Below the pieces are notes generated by a model. It ran no database searches. It saw nothing but the letters and a program-made list of their open reading frames with translations, and had not been told where the DNA came from. Of a DNA stretch of 44,689 nt, positions 1-7,481 are shown one piece after another. Within the stretch, counting starts at the first letter, position 1. Each line of letters begins with the position of its first letter. Origin of the DNA: CAYPGT01 sp964512985 (lineage in GTDB: Bacteria > Cyanobacteriota > Vampirovibrionia > LMEP-6097); assembly GCA_964512985.1 (NCBI GenBank), contig CAZELI010000019.1, forward strand, positions 1 to 44,689. The letters are read 5' to 3'. Made by a program: the position numbers and the translations under genes.

Positions 1-55
1 TATTTGATTTTAAGCTATCCGTATAGCGTAGTTACCTTTGGTCCTTTATAAGGCC
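1..55. repeat. Left copy of a 55-bp inverted terminal repeat
   Basis: The first 55 bases are the exact reverse complement of the last 55; base 56 breaks the match. The shared block contains in-frame stops and looks intergenic. A length of exactly 55 matches a common de Bruijn k-mer size, so I read it as a contig boundary at an unresolved genomic repeat rather than a telomere-like end. Confidence 0.95.
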
Positions 56-186
56 TACCCGGATTTGCAGCATTTCATAATTGGACACAGGCTGGTGAGT
101 CTATTGGAATACCAAAGATTGATCTTCGACCCCCAAGCTCCAAAGTTTTAGAGACTTTTAAGGCATGCCCTGATGACGGGATAGTA

Positions 187-474
187 ATGCTCTCCATTGG
201 CTTTACGCGTACACCAGCTGGTCTAGCTACTCAAGACGAGATAGAAATGTCCAAAGAGATAGAAACACACAGATCGAAAGCACCTGGCAAAATTGGGCAA
301 CTACTTTCAGATGGTTATACCTTTGAATTTGTTGAAGCTGAAAAAGCTGGTATTCGATGCGTAGGAGAATCTCAGACTATTAGTAGTAGAGATTTACGTG
401 TTCTTGTAGCTTACCCACCTAAGTCAGATACAGCAGCAGCTTCAAAGACCGCATTACATGCAAAAGAGAAATAA
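187..474 (+). CDS. Hypothetical protein, possibly 5'-truncated or broken
   Basis: A 95-residue protein of unknown function ending in an Ala/Lys-rich tail. The reading frame is open from base 52, just after a TAA at 49-51 inside the terminal repeat, but holds no ATG, GTG or TTG before 187. The residues encoded by 52-186 look protein-like (Pro, Trp and Phe containing), so either this ATG is the true start or the ORF is the 3' part of a longer gene whose 5' end is lost or replaced at the repeat boundary. No clear Shine-Dalgarno sequence precedes 187. I see no signal peptide or membrane segment and recognise no family. Confidence 0.45.
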   Translation: MLSIGFTRTPAGLATQDEIEMSKEIETHRSKAPGKIGQLLSDGYTFEFVEAEKAGIRCVGESQTISSRDLRVLVAYPPKSDTAAASKTALHAKEK

Positions 475-495
475 AAATCCTAGCTTTTTCTATTG

Positions 496-1356
496 TTAAA
501 TCAACCTCGCCTCATTATCCGCAGTAATCACAGCTTGGTGATTCTGGTGCTGCATGTCAGCACAGTAGACATTAATGGTATCGCCTAGATCTCCGCTACT
601 GACTGCCTTACAGAAGAATTGTAAGGAGATTAATTTACTGCCACTGCTAACTTTAATCATATCGTTTACTTGAATTAATTTCTGGTGTCTGAGCATATTT
701 ACTCTGATAGGAGTTCCTGCTGGAATGCTCACTGTAGCTACTTTCTGACTAGGATTAGCGTCGAAATATAATTTGAAGTCAGTCTGTGGCATAGATATGC
801 TTTGTTTGTAAATATTATCCGCGGCTATTTCTTGTCCCTTGCTTATACCTCTGCGCAGCATGTAGACTGTATGCGCAGCAAGGACGTCTATCTGAATAAC
901 AACACTATCAATGCGTTTTTTGTTTTCATCTTCGACGTAAGCGACTAAGGTTTTACGGGTACTTGGAGCATTTAGATTAAGCCTCTCGAATTTTACTTCC
1001 GCATCTGGACGATTACCAAGAAAATGAGTCATCTCTTGGGTAGGTCCAATAAGCTGATAACTATAAATAGACTTATTAATATTTTTCTCTAAGTAAGGAG
1101 TTAGTTTGCTTTTAAGATTTATCCAGAAGACCCCCTTACAAAATTCATTCTCATTAGAGCCTGTCCGCAAAGTCCCATCTGCTGTGTTATGCTCGTCCCT
1201 CGAACTGCTCATTGACGTATTAGTCAACTCCGCGTTCTCGGGACTCGCATGCCTTGCATCTGGGAACTTTTCGAACAGGCTCTGGCTAATACTAGGCTCT
1301 ACTGCATAGCAGCGCCCTGCTGTAATTATGAATAATATTAATAGGCGTAGGAGCAT
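496..1356 (-). CDS. flgA: Flagellar basal-body P-ring formation protein FlgA (SAF domain)
   Basis: FlgA is the periplasmic chaperone for assembly of the flagellar P ring, so its presence implies a diderm envelope. The N-terminus is a signal peptide (hydrophobic LLRLLILFIITAG, cleavage near CYA-VEP). The C-terminal half (about residues 165-286) is an SAF/FlgA fold: LRRGISKGQEIAADNI, then AGTPIRVNML, then a beta-rich tail with GDTINVYC matching the family's 'GD.I.V' strand. Residues about 25-67 are encoded by a 128-bp palindromic repeat (1156-1283) that also occurs at 43495-43623, so this part is an insertion and not original FlgA sequence. flgG lies directly upstream on the same strand with a second palindromic repeat between them. 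The two probably form one transcription unit. Confidence 0.85.
   Translation of the reverse strand: MLLRLLILFIITAGRCYAVEPSISQSLFEKFPDARHASPENAELTNTSMSSSRDEHNTADGTLRTGSNENEFCKGVFWINLKSKLTPYLEKNINKSIYSYQLIGPTQEMTHFLGNRPDAEVKFERLNLNAPSTRKTLVAYVEDENKKRIDSVVIQIDVLAAHTVYMLRRGISKGQEIAADNIYKQSISMPQTDFKLYFDANPSQKVATVSIPAGTPIRVNMLRHQKLIQVNDMIKVSSGSKLISLQFFCKAVSSGDLGDTINVYCADMQHQNHQAVITADNEARLI
1156..1283. repeat. 128-bp palindromic element inside flgA (family A)
   Basis: The terminal arms AGAGCCTGT and ACAGGCTCT are inverted. The interior is strongly similar (about 85% by eye) and in the same orientation as the intergenic element at 43495-43623. Shared landmarks are AAAGTCCCATCTGC, TTATGCTCGTCCCTCG, ACTCGCATGCC and GCATCTGGGA. 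Here the element is read in frame as about 43 residues of FlgA directly after the signal peptide. Confidence 0.85.
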
Positions 1357-1403
1357 GTGATTAAGTTATACCCGTTTAAGCAAACACTGATTGTCATTGA
1401 ACT

Positions 1404-1509
1404 CGTCATCCTGAGGGAGGGCGAAGCCCGACCGTCAGGATCCACTATTTTAAATTAGTTGTTAAGTGGATCCTGACGTCGCCTGCTTCGCAGGCTCCTC
1501 AGGATGACG
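1404..1509. repeat. Palindromic intergenic element (family B), copy 1
   Basis: An imperfect inverted repeat bounded by CGTCATCCTGAGG and CCTCAGGATGACG, with inner GGATCCACT/AGTGGATCC arms. It lies between flgG and flgA. The copy at 5663-5765 is the same family in the opposite orientation. It can form a long hairpin and may act as a transcription terminator or attenuator within the flg unit. Elements of this general CGTCATCCTGAGG type are known from several unrelated bacterial genomes. Confidence 0.85.
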
Positions 1510-1532
1510 AATTTTTTCTAGGTATTATAAAA

Positions 1533-2327
1533 TTACACTGCTATATTATTTGCTTTCTGTAGCATCTCATCAGATGCCTTAATTACATTACTGCTTGCTT
1601 CGTAAGCTCTCTGTGCAGTGATCATGTTTACTATCTCTTCTACTACTTGTACGTTGCTGCCTTCTAAGAATCCTTGTCTGAGTCCACCAAAGCCGTCCTC
1701 TAAAGGATTACCTTCGACAGGTCTACCACTTGCTAAGTTTTGGAAGTAAATATTATCAGAGTTGTCAGTCAAACCTGCTGGATTAACGAATCTAGCGAGC
1801 CTGATGGTTCCTACATTGTCTGTCTGATTAAATTGTCCTGCTCGAGTGACTGAGATAGTACCATCTTCAGCGATATTGATTTTTTGGATATTGTCTCCCA
1901 GGTTAACATTTGGGAATAGAGGATAACCTTTATTAGTAACTATTTCGCCAGTCTGTCCATTAATCTGGAAGTTACCATCACGAGTATAAGCAATGGTACC
2001 GTTAGGCATTTGTACTTGGAAGAATCCATCTCCTTCAATAGCAAGATCCATAGGATTGCCTGAATTCGTTAAACTACCCATAGAGAAAGACTTATTAGTG
2101 GTGTCTAATTGTACACCCAGACCTACTTGAAGACCGTTAGGAGTGACTTGACCGTTCTGTAATATTGCACCAGGAGCTTTGACTACTTGAGAGAACAGTG
2201 TCGTAAAATGCGCAGAGGATTTTTTATAAGCAGTAGTGTTAATGTTAGCTAAGTTATGCGATATCACATCAATATTAGTCTGTTGTGCTTGCATGCCTGT
2301 GGCAGCTGTAAATAAGGATCGGTCCAT
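1533..2327 (-). CDS. flgG: Flagellar basal-body distal rod protein FlgG
   Basis: FlgG is the distal-rod component of the flagellar hook-basal body. Length is 264 residues, normal for the family. The N-terminal rod signature is clear (LFTAATGMQAQQTNIDVISH, then NLANINTTAYKK), followed by GDGFFQV, and the C-terminal helix has GSNVQVVEEIVNMITAQRAYEA, a hallmark of FlgG. flgA follows downstream, separated by palindromic element 1404-1509. No strong sigma-70 promoter with both boxes precedes it; CATAAA lies 6 bases before the ATG. Other rod, hook and ring genes are not in the window. Confidence 0.97.
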   Translation of the reverse strand: MDRSLFTAATGMQAQQTNIDVISHNLANINTTAYKKSSAHFTTLFSQVVKAPGAILQNGQVTPNGLQVGLGVQLDTTNKSFSMGSLTNSGNPMDLAIEGDGFFQVQMPNGTIAYTRDGNFQINGQTGEIVTNKGYPLFPNVNLGDNIQKINIAEDGTISVTRAGQFNQTDNVGTIRLARFVNPAGLTDNSDNIYFQNLASGRPVEGNPLEDGFGGLRQGFLEGSNVQVVEEIVNMITAQRAYEASSNVIKASDEMLQKANNIAV

Positions 2328-2450
2328 AAGGGTTTTATGTGTTTTAAAGTTCTGTAGTTAACTAGGGGATTTGAGGTAGATGGATGAAACTAAATGGGGT
2401 AAAAAGCCTATTTTAAGCCATTATGCGACATAAATTGTATTAATATAGTC

Positions 2451-2480
2451 TTGACTATTAAGCTCTGGTTTTGATAGAAT
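2451..2480 (+). promoter_or_regulatory. Sigma-70-like promoter of a predicted leaderless mRNA
   Basis: TTGACT (2451-2456), an 18-bp spacer, TAGAAT (2475-2480), then six bases (TATCTT) to the ATG at 2487. Transcription would start at or next to the start codon. Confidence 0.7.
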
Positions 2481-2486
2481 TATCTT

Positions 2487-3056
2487 ATGCCAGAGATAAC
2501 CCCTGTAGTAGAATTATCAAAACTATTTATGTTGCAAGGAGGGGCTAGAATAACCCCATTTCAACAGGCTTTTAATCCTCGTAATCCATTAGCACGGGGT
2601 GTTGCATTGACTAGAGAACAAATTAGTAGTTTAGCTACCGAAGCAGGTGTTCAATTTACAGTCTCCAAAGAGACAGAGCAAAATATGTTTGAAGGAGCTG
2701 CATTTAGCTCGATGCTTCTTCATTTGAATCAGGTGGTTTTGTGGCAATCAAAAAAGGAAATACTCACACCAACTAGGGCAAATAAAGAGATGATTACATT
2801 TCATAAATCACACACAGGAGCTATGATTGATTGGGTTTTAGTCCCATTCATCTCTGCTTTTAATTCCCTTGCTACACAGGAAAAACAAAACACATTAAAA
2901 GAAAAAATTAAACAATTTACTCAAACCTTCATTAATATGGAAGACCAAGGCTCTATCAGTGGTCGATTAAAAATTAATTTTGAGAGAAATATAAATAAGG
3001 TGTTAGAGAAAATTTTAAATTTAAATGGTGGGATTTCGGATCCTAATGCAAATTAA
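2487..3056 (+). CDS. Hypothetical protein, 189 aa
   Basis: I do not recognise the family. The protein is mostly helical-looking and soluble, with a central hydrophobic stretch around residues 115-127 (MIDWVLVPFISAF) and a Lys/Asn-rich C-terminus. There is no signal peptide or Cys motif. The start is supported by a good promoter ending six bases before the ATG; there is no Shine-Dalgarno sequence. The gene stands alone between flgG (divergent) and ahcY. Confidence 0.65.
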   Translation: MPEITPVVELSKLFMLQGGARITPFQQAFNPRNPLARGVALTREQISSLATEAGVQFTVSKETEQNMFEGAAFSSMLLHLNQVVLWQSKKEILTPTRANKEMITFHKSHTGAMIDWVLVPFISAFNSLATQEKQNTLKEKIKQFTQTFINMEDQGSISGRLKINFERNINKVLEKILNLNGGISDPNAN

Positions 3057-3102
3057 CTAATTATAGAAACTCGTTTCGGTGTCATCCGCTATAATAAACC
3101 CC

Positions 3103-4386
3103 ATGACTCAAACAGTGAATTACGAAATTACAGATATTAACTTAGCCGATTTAGGTAAGCAGAGGGTTATTTGGGCTGCCAAAGAAATGCCAGTATTGCT
3201 CAAAATCCGTGAAAGATTTGCCAAGGAACAACCTCTTAAAGGAGTAAGAATGGTGGCTTGCGCGCATGTAACCAGCGAGACGGCTAATTTAGCTATAACT
3301 CTTAAAGCTGGTGGTATAGATTGTGCCCTTATAGCTTCTAATCCACTCTCTACTCAAGATGATGTGGCTGCTTATTTAGTTAGAGATCATGGTATATCAG
3401 TCTACGCAATGAAAGGCGAATCAACAGACACTTATATAAGACATGTGAATATTGCTTTAGATACTAAACCACAGATCATTATGGATGATGGTTCTGATGT
3501 GGTTGCAACTTTGCTTAAGGAAAGGCCAAATCAAATCAAAGATATTCTAGGTACCACTGAAGAAACTACTACAGGTATTGTAAGACTTAGAGCTATGGAA
3601 AGAGATGGTGTTCTGACTTTCCCTGCTATCGCTGTTAATGATTCACAAACCAAGCATTTGTTTGATAACCGTTATGGTACAGGTCAGTCTACACTCGACG
3701 GAATAATTCGTGCGACTAATGTTTTACTAGCTGGTAAGAATTTAGTAGTAGTAGGTTATGGCTGGTGTGGTCGTGGTACTGCATTGCGTGCTAGAGGTTT
3801 AGGTGCTGATGTCATTGTGACTGAAGTTGACCCTGTAAGGGCGCTTGAAGCTAGGCTTGAAGGTTTCAGAGTAATGACTATGGATGAAGCTGCTCTGGTA
3901 GGTGATATCTTCGTAACGGTTACTGGTAATCGTCATGTTGTGGATAGAAAACATTTCGAAGTAATGAAAGACGGAGCAATAGTTTGTAATTCGGGTCACT
4001 TTGATCTAGAACTGAACCTTGAAGCTCTGGGTGAAATGAGTAGTGAAAGAAACTCTGTCAGACCTTTTGCTGAGGAATTCAAACGTAATCCTCAGAAGAC
4101 TAAAGTTCAAGGCTCGGTGATCGTTCTAGGTGAAGGCAGATTAATTAATCTTGCTGCTGCTGAAGGACACCCTTCTGCGGTGATGGATATGAGCTTTGCG
4201 AATCAGGCATTGGCTACTGAATATCTGATCAAGAATAAAGGTAAACTCGCTAATCAAATCCAAACTCTTCCTGCTGAGTTAGATCAAGAGATAGCAGCTC
4301 TTAAACTACAAGCGATGGGGATTGCGATTGATAAACTGACACCAAACATGATTGATTACATGAATTCGTGGACAGTAGGCACGTAA
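3103..4386 (+). CDS. ahcY: Adenosylhomocysteinase (SAH hydrolase)
   Basis: Hydrolyses S-adenosylhomocysteine to adenosine and homocysteine, removing the inhibitory by-product of methyl transfer. About 427 residues with family landmarks: HVTSETANLAITLKAGG, SNPLSTQDDVAA, IIMDDGSD, and the NAD-binding loop GYGWCGRGTALRARGLGA. A GTG at 3079 in the same frame would add eight residues, but I prefer ATG 3103 because TATAAT lies at 3090-3095, only seven bases upstream and inside the longer reading. That pattern is shared with other predicted leaderless genes here. The 41-residue insertion found in some SAH hydrolases is absent, as in the cyanobacterial/thermophile-type enzymes. The gene appears monocistronic. 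Confidence 0.97.
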   Translation: MTQTVNYEITDINLADLGKQRVIWAAKEMPVLLKIRERFAKEQPLKGVRMVACAHVTSETANLAITLKAGGIDCALIASNPLSTQDDVAAYLVRDHGISVYAMKGESTDTYIRHVNIALDTKPQIIMDDGSDVVATLLKERPNQIKDILGTTEETTTGIVRLRAMERDGVLTFPAIAVNDSQTKHLFDNRYGTGQSTLDGIIRATNVLLAGKNLVVVGYGWCGRGTALRARGLGADVIVTEVDPVRALEARLEGFRVMTMDEAALVGDIFVTVTGNRHVVDRKHFEVMKDGAIVCNSGHFDLELNLEALGEMSSERNSVRPFAEEFKRNPQKTKVQGSVIVLGEGRLINLAAAEGHPSAVMDMSFANQALATEYLIKNKGKLANQIQTLPAELDQEIAALKLQAMGIAIDKLTPNMIDYMNSWTVGT

Positions 4387-4647
4387 AAAATTAATTCTCA
4401 CTCATAATTTAATAATTTAAAATCTCGATTTTCGTTGTTTAGAGCGAACTTTACCACTTAAATTTATTTGAAAATTTTGTAACTCAATCGGGGAACATGT
4501 TTGCGAAGATTTACGTCGCTTGATACTATCGAGTAATTTTTAGGCCCAGGCCCACACGGCTAACAAGGGTTAAAGAAAATTAAGGGAATTATGACCAAGA
4601 GATCATTTATAGTTCTAAGTGTCGGAATTGACAAGGTTGTAATCGAA
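4387..4647. other. Intergenic region upstream of rpoD
   Basis: About 260 bases without a supported gene. Most is AT-rich. A short GC-rich patch (GGCCCAGGCCCACACGGC, about 4543-4560) stands out but forms no convincing RNA gene by eye. A small or regulatory RNA cannot be excluded. Confidence 0.4.
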
Positions 4648-4676
4648 TTGACAACGTTGGATCAAGTATTTATAAC
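4648..4676 (+). promoter_or_regulatory. Promoter of the principal sigma factor gene
   Basis: TTGACA (4648-4653), a 17-bp spacer and TATAAC (4671-4676). A second TTGACA lies exactly 20 bp upstream (4628-4633) in a direct repeat of GAATTGACAA, but it has no matching -10. The leader of about 24 nt carries a GAAGGGTG Shine-Dalgarno-like sequence before ATG 4707. This is one of the few genes here with a normal leader. Confidence 0.75.
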
Positions 4677-4706
4677 GAGAAGAAAAAAATAAGAAGGGTG
4701 TAACTC

Positions 4707-5654
4707 ATGGCGGATGACGTTCTGTTTACTGACGAATTGATATCACAAACATCACACACAGCTGATGTAGAAGAGGATGTAGAAGTAGAAAAAGTTTATG
4801 CTAAATCTGATGGCGCAGAAGATTCTATCAAGCTTTACTTGAAAGAGATTGGGCGTATTTCGCTATTAACTGCTGAGCAAGAGATTGAATTGGCACGTGA
4901 AATAGAGAAGGGTGGACCTGGTGGTGATGAAGCTAAACGTAAGCTGGTACAAGCTAATTTAAGATTAGTAGTTAGTATCGCTAAGAAATATCTTAATCGC
5001 GGACTTTCATTCTTGGATTTAATTCAAGAAGGTAATTTAGGTTTGATTCGTGCTGCAGAGAAGTTTGATCACGAGAAAGGTTATAAGTTCTCTACTTATG
5101 CTACTTGGTGGATTAGACAAGGTATCACTAGATCACTTGCCGACAAATCCCGTACTATTCGTGTGCCAGTGCACATGGTAGAAACTATTAATCGTTACAA
5201 GCGTGTTACTAGACAATTATCTCTAGAGCTTGCGCGTAAGCCCACCGATCAAGAATTAGCTTGGGCTATGGGTGTAAGTTCTAAGAAACTTAAGGAGATC
5301 ATGAATGCTAATAAGACTCCAGTGTCGCTTGAAACTCCATTAGGTAAGGAAGAAGATAGTACTCTATCTGATTTCATTGCTGATGACAATAGCTGTCGTC
5401 CAGATGTGAGCAGCACTGAGCGTATGCTTAAGAACCATATTAAAGAGCTATTAGTAGATCTGCTACCGCGTGAAGCAGAAGTACTTAAGCTTAGGTATGG
5501 ACTAGAAGATGGTCAAGCTCGTACTTTAGAGCAAGTAGGTAGAATTTTTAATATTACTCGTGAGCGCGTTAGACAAATAGAATTCAAAGCTATGAAGAAA
5601 CTACGCGAGCCATCTAAATTTGAGAAGCTCGAAGGTTATCTTTCACAAGTTTAG
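4707..5654 (+). CDS. rpoD: RNA polymerase sigma-70 factor (RpoD/SigA type)
   Basis: Group 1 or 2 sigma-70 factor directing RNA polymerase to -35/-10 promoters. Region 1.2 (about residues 36-68) has DSIKLYLKEIGRISLLTAEQE. Region 2 has NLRLVVSIAKKYLNRGLSF, DLIQEGNLGLIRAAEKFD and YKFSTYATWWIRQGITR. Region 4 has TLEQVGRIFNITRERVRQIE. At 315 residues it lacks a long region 1.1, like the cyanobacterial-type sigma factors. The matching TTGACA/TANNAT promoters in this window fit recognition by such a factor. The ATG is chosen for its GAAGGGTG ribosome-binding site. A hairpin-forming repeat lies immediately downstream and may terminate transcription. Confidence 0.95.
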   Translation: MADDVLFTDELISQTSHTADVEEDVEVEKVYAKSDGAEDSIKLYLKEIGRISLLTAEQEIELAREIEKGGPGGDEAKRKLVQANLRLVVSIAKKYLNRGLSFLDLIQEGNLGLIRAAEKFDHEKGYKFSTYATWWIRQGITRSLADKSRTIRVPVHMVETINRYKRVTRQLSLELARKPTDQELAWAMGVSSKKLKEIMNANKTPVSLETPLGKEEDSTLSDFIADDNSCRPDVSSTERMLKNHIKELLVDLLPREAEVLKLRYGLEDGQARTLEQVGRIFNITRERVRQIEFKAMKKLREPSKFEKLEGYLSQV

Positions 5655-5662
5655 ATTTTGTT

Positions 5663-5765
5663 GTCATCCTGAGGAGGAGCCGAAGGCGACGACGTAAGGA
5701 TCCACTAAACAACAGTAGTCCATAGTGGATCCTTACGGTCGGGCTGCGCCCTCCCTCAGGATGAC
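5663..5765. repeat. Palindromic intergenic element (family B), copy 2
   Basis: Bounded by GTCATCCTGAGG and CCTCAGGATGAC with inner GGATCCACTA/TAGTGGATCC arms. Its left arm matches the right arm of the element at 1404-1509 in reverse complement, so it is the same family inserted in the opposite orientation. It lies eight bases after the rpoD stop codon and could serve as its terminator stem. Confidence 0.85.
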
Positions 5766-5822
5766 GAAGAGTAGTTCCCTCTGCGCTTAGACTCTAGCCT
5801 TGTTATAATAAATTCTGATCTT

Positions 5823-6539
5823 ATGGATATTAAATACAAACGTATACTCTTAAAATTAAGCGGGGAGGCGCTCGTTGGTGAGGGCAAGCTAGGGATAGCC
5901 CCAGAAGTCGTTGATAGGATAGCTGAAGAGATATCCTTGGTGCATACACTCGGTGTGCAGGTTTGTGTGGTTGTTGGTGGCGGTAATATATTCCGCGGTC
6001 TGCAGAAATCTACTGAATTAGGGATGGACAGAGCTGCGGCTGATTATGTCGGTATGATCGCTACAATTATGAATGCTCTTGTACTTCAAGGCGTGCTTGA
6101 GAAGCGTGGTATCGCTACTAGAGTGCAAACTGCTATTACTATGAATGCTATTGCTGAACCTTATATTCGCCGTCGTGCCCAAAGACACCTCGCTAAGAGC
6201 CGAGTAGTGATATTTGGTGGTGGTACTGGTAATCCTTTCTTTACGACTGACACAGCGGCTGCTCTGAGAGCTTCTGAGATGGACTGTGACTTAATGCTTA
6301 CGGCGAAGAATGGTGTTGATGGTGTTTATAGTGAGGATCCTAATAAAAACCCAGCTGCTACTAAGTTCACTACTATGACTTATCAAGATGTACTTTCTAA
6401 GGATATTAGAGTATTAGATACTGCTGCTATTGCACTTTGTCGTGATAGCGATATCCCTATCGCGGTGTTTGACTTTGCGCGTCCAGGAGCTGTGCGCGAT
6501 ATAGTTTGCGGATTACCAGTAGGTACTATAATTAAGTAA
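5823..6539 (+). CDS. pyrH: Uridylate kinase (UMP kinase)
   Basis: Phosphorylates UMP to UDP in pyrimidine nucleotide synthesis. Length is 238 residues, normal for the bacterial amino-acid-kinase-fold enzyme. Landmarks are KRILLKLSGEAL at the N-terminus, VVGGGNIFRG, GGTGNPFFTTDTAAALRASE and AKNGVDGVYSEDP. TATAAT lies at 5804-5809, giving a leader of only a few bases and no Shine-Dalgarno sequence. It heads an operon with hemC, whose start codon directly abuts the TAA. The usual partner frr is not adjacent. Confidence 0.97.
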   Translation: MDIKYKRILLKLSGEALVGEGKLGIAPEVVDRIAEEISLVHTLGVQVCVVVGGGNIFRGLQKSTELGMDRAAADYVGMIATIMNALVLQGVLEKRGIATRVQTAITMNAIAEPYIRRRAQRHLAKSRVVIFGGGTGNPFFTTDTAAALRASEMDCDLMLTAKNGVDGVYSEDPNKNPAATKFTTMTYQDVLSKDIRVLDTAAIALCRDSDIPIAVFDFARPGAVRDIVCGLPVGTIIK

Positions 6540-7481
6540 GTGGTGAAAACTCTTAAAATAGGCAGCCGCGATAGTAAACTTGCTTTAATCCAATCACATT
6601 GGGTTCGCGATCGTTTACTTGAGAAATATCCTGATCTTAAAGTAGAAATTATTGAAATTAAAACTCAAGGTGACAAGATTCTCGATGTAGCTTTATCTAA
6701 GATCGGTGACAAAGGTTTATTTACTAAAGAACTTGAGACTGAACTTTTAGCAGGGACTATTGATCTTGCTGTACATAGCATGAAAGACCTACCTACTATG
6801 CTACCTAAGGGTTTAGAAATAATTGCAACTAGTATTCGTGAAGATGTGCGTGATGTTATTTGTTTATCACAGAGTGCTTTAGCTAAAGGTATTAAATCAA
6901 TCGATCAAGCTCAAACTATCGCTACGTCTAGTTTACGTCGTATAGCCCAGCTTAAGAGTAAATATCCTCATATGAAGTTTATCGATATGCGCGGTAATCT
7001 ACAAACCAGATTCAAGAAGTTAGATGAGACCGAAGGACTAGATGCTATGGTCTTAGCGGCAGCAGGCTTACATCGTTTGGGTTTAGAGTCACGCATTGCT
7101 GAGTATCTTGATCCACGTGAAATTTTACCTGCAGTAGGACAAGGAGCATTAGGAATAGAGATAGCCTCTGCTAGAGAAGATTTGAAGGAGCTATTACGCG
7201 CTGCGCTTAATTCTATAGAAGACGAATTTGCAATTAAATCAGAGAGAGCCTTTCTTAGAACTTTAGAGGGTGGTTGTCAGGTGCCCATAGGAGCTTACTC
7301 GGAAATAGGCGTAGGTTCAATCAAGCTTACCGGAATTGTTGTTAGCTTAGATGGCGATCAAGCTATTAAGGAATCTATCTCTGGTAAACTTGATCAAGCA
7401 GAGAAGCTTGGTTATGAGCTTGGCTATAAGTTTATGAAAGCTGGTGCTGGAGAGATTCTTAGAGGAATTCGCGTTGGATAA
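6540..7481 (+). CDS. hemC: Porphobilinogen deaminase (hydroxymethylbilane synthase)
   Basis: Polymerises four porphobilinogens to hydroxymethylbilane in heme/tetrapyrrole synthesis. 313 residues, family length. Landmarks are RDSKLALIQSHWVRD, KTQGDKI, VHSMKDLPT, SSLRRIAQL, DMRGNLQTR and LEGGCQVPIGAY, whose Cys (about residue 246) is the site carrying the dipyrromethane cofactor. The start is GTG at 6540 or the adjacent GTG at 6543, directly after the pyrH stop, so translation is coupled. Its 3' end overlaps the next gene by about 8 bases. With hemH at 12314-13363 it shows a heme pathway in this organism. Confidence 0.96.
   Translation: MVKTLKIGSRDSKLALIQSHWVRDRLLEKYPDLKVEIIEIKTQGDKILDVALSKIGDKGLFTKELETELLAGTIDLAVHSMKDLPTMLPKGLEIIATSIREDVRDVICLSQSALAKGIKSIDQAQTIATSSLRRIAQLKSKYPHMKFIDMRGNLQTRFKKLDETEGLDAMVLAAAGLHRLGLESRIAEYLDPREILPAVGQGALGIEIASAREDLKELLRAALNSIEDEFAIKSERAFLRTLEGGCQVPIGAYSEIGVGSIKLTGIVVSLDGDQAIKESISGKLDQAEKLGYELGYKFMKAGAGEILRGIRVG

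Noticed and set aside
1..55. Linear replicon with terminal inverted repeats
   Set aside because: Exactly 55 bp, no hairpin or terminal-protein genes, and housekeeping content fit a k-mer boundary better.
1106..1309. Plus-strand ORF opposite flgA
   Set aside because: It lies mostly within the palindromic element, which by symmetry is open on both strands; flgA has family motifs on the minus strand.
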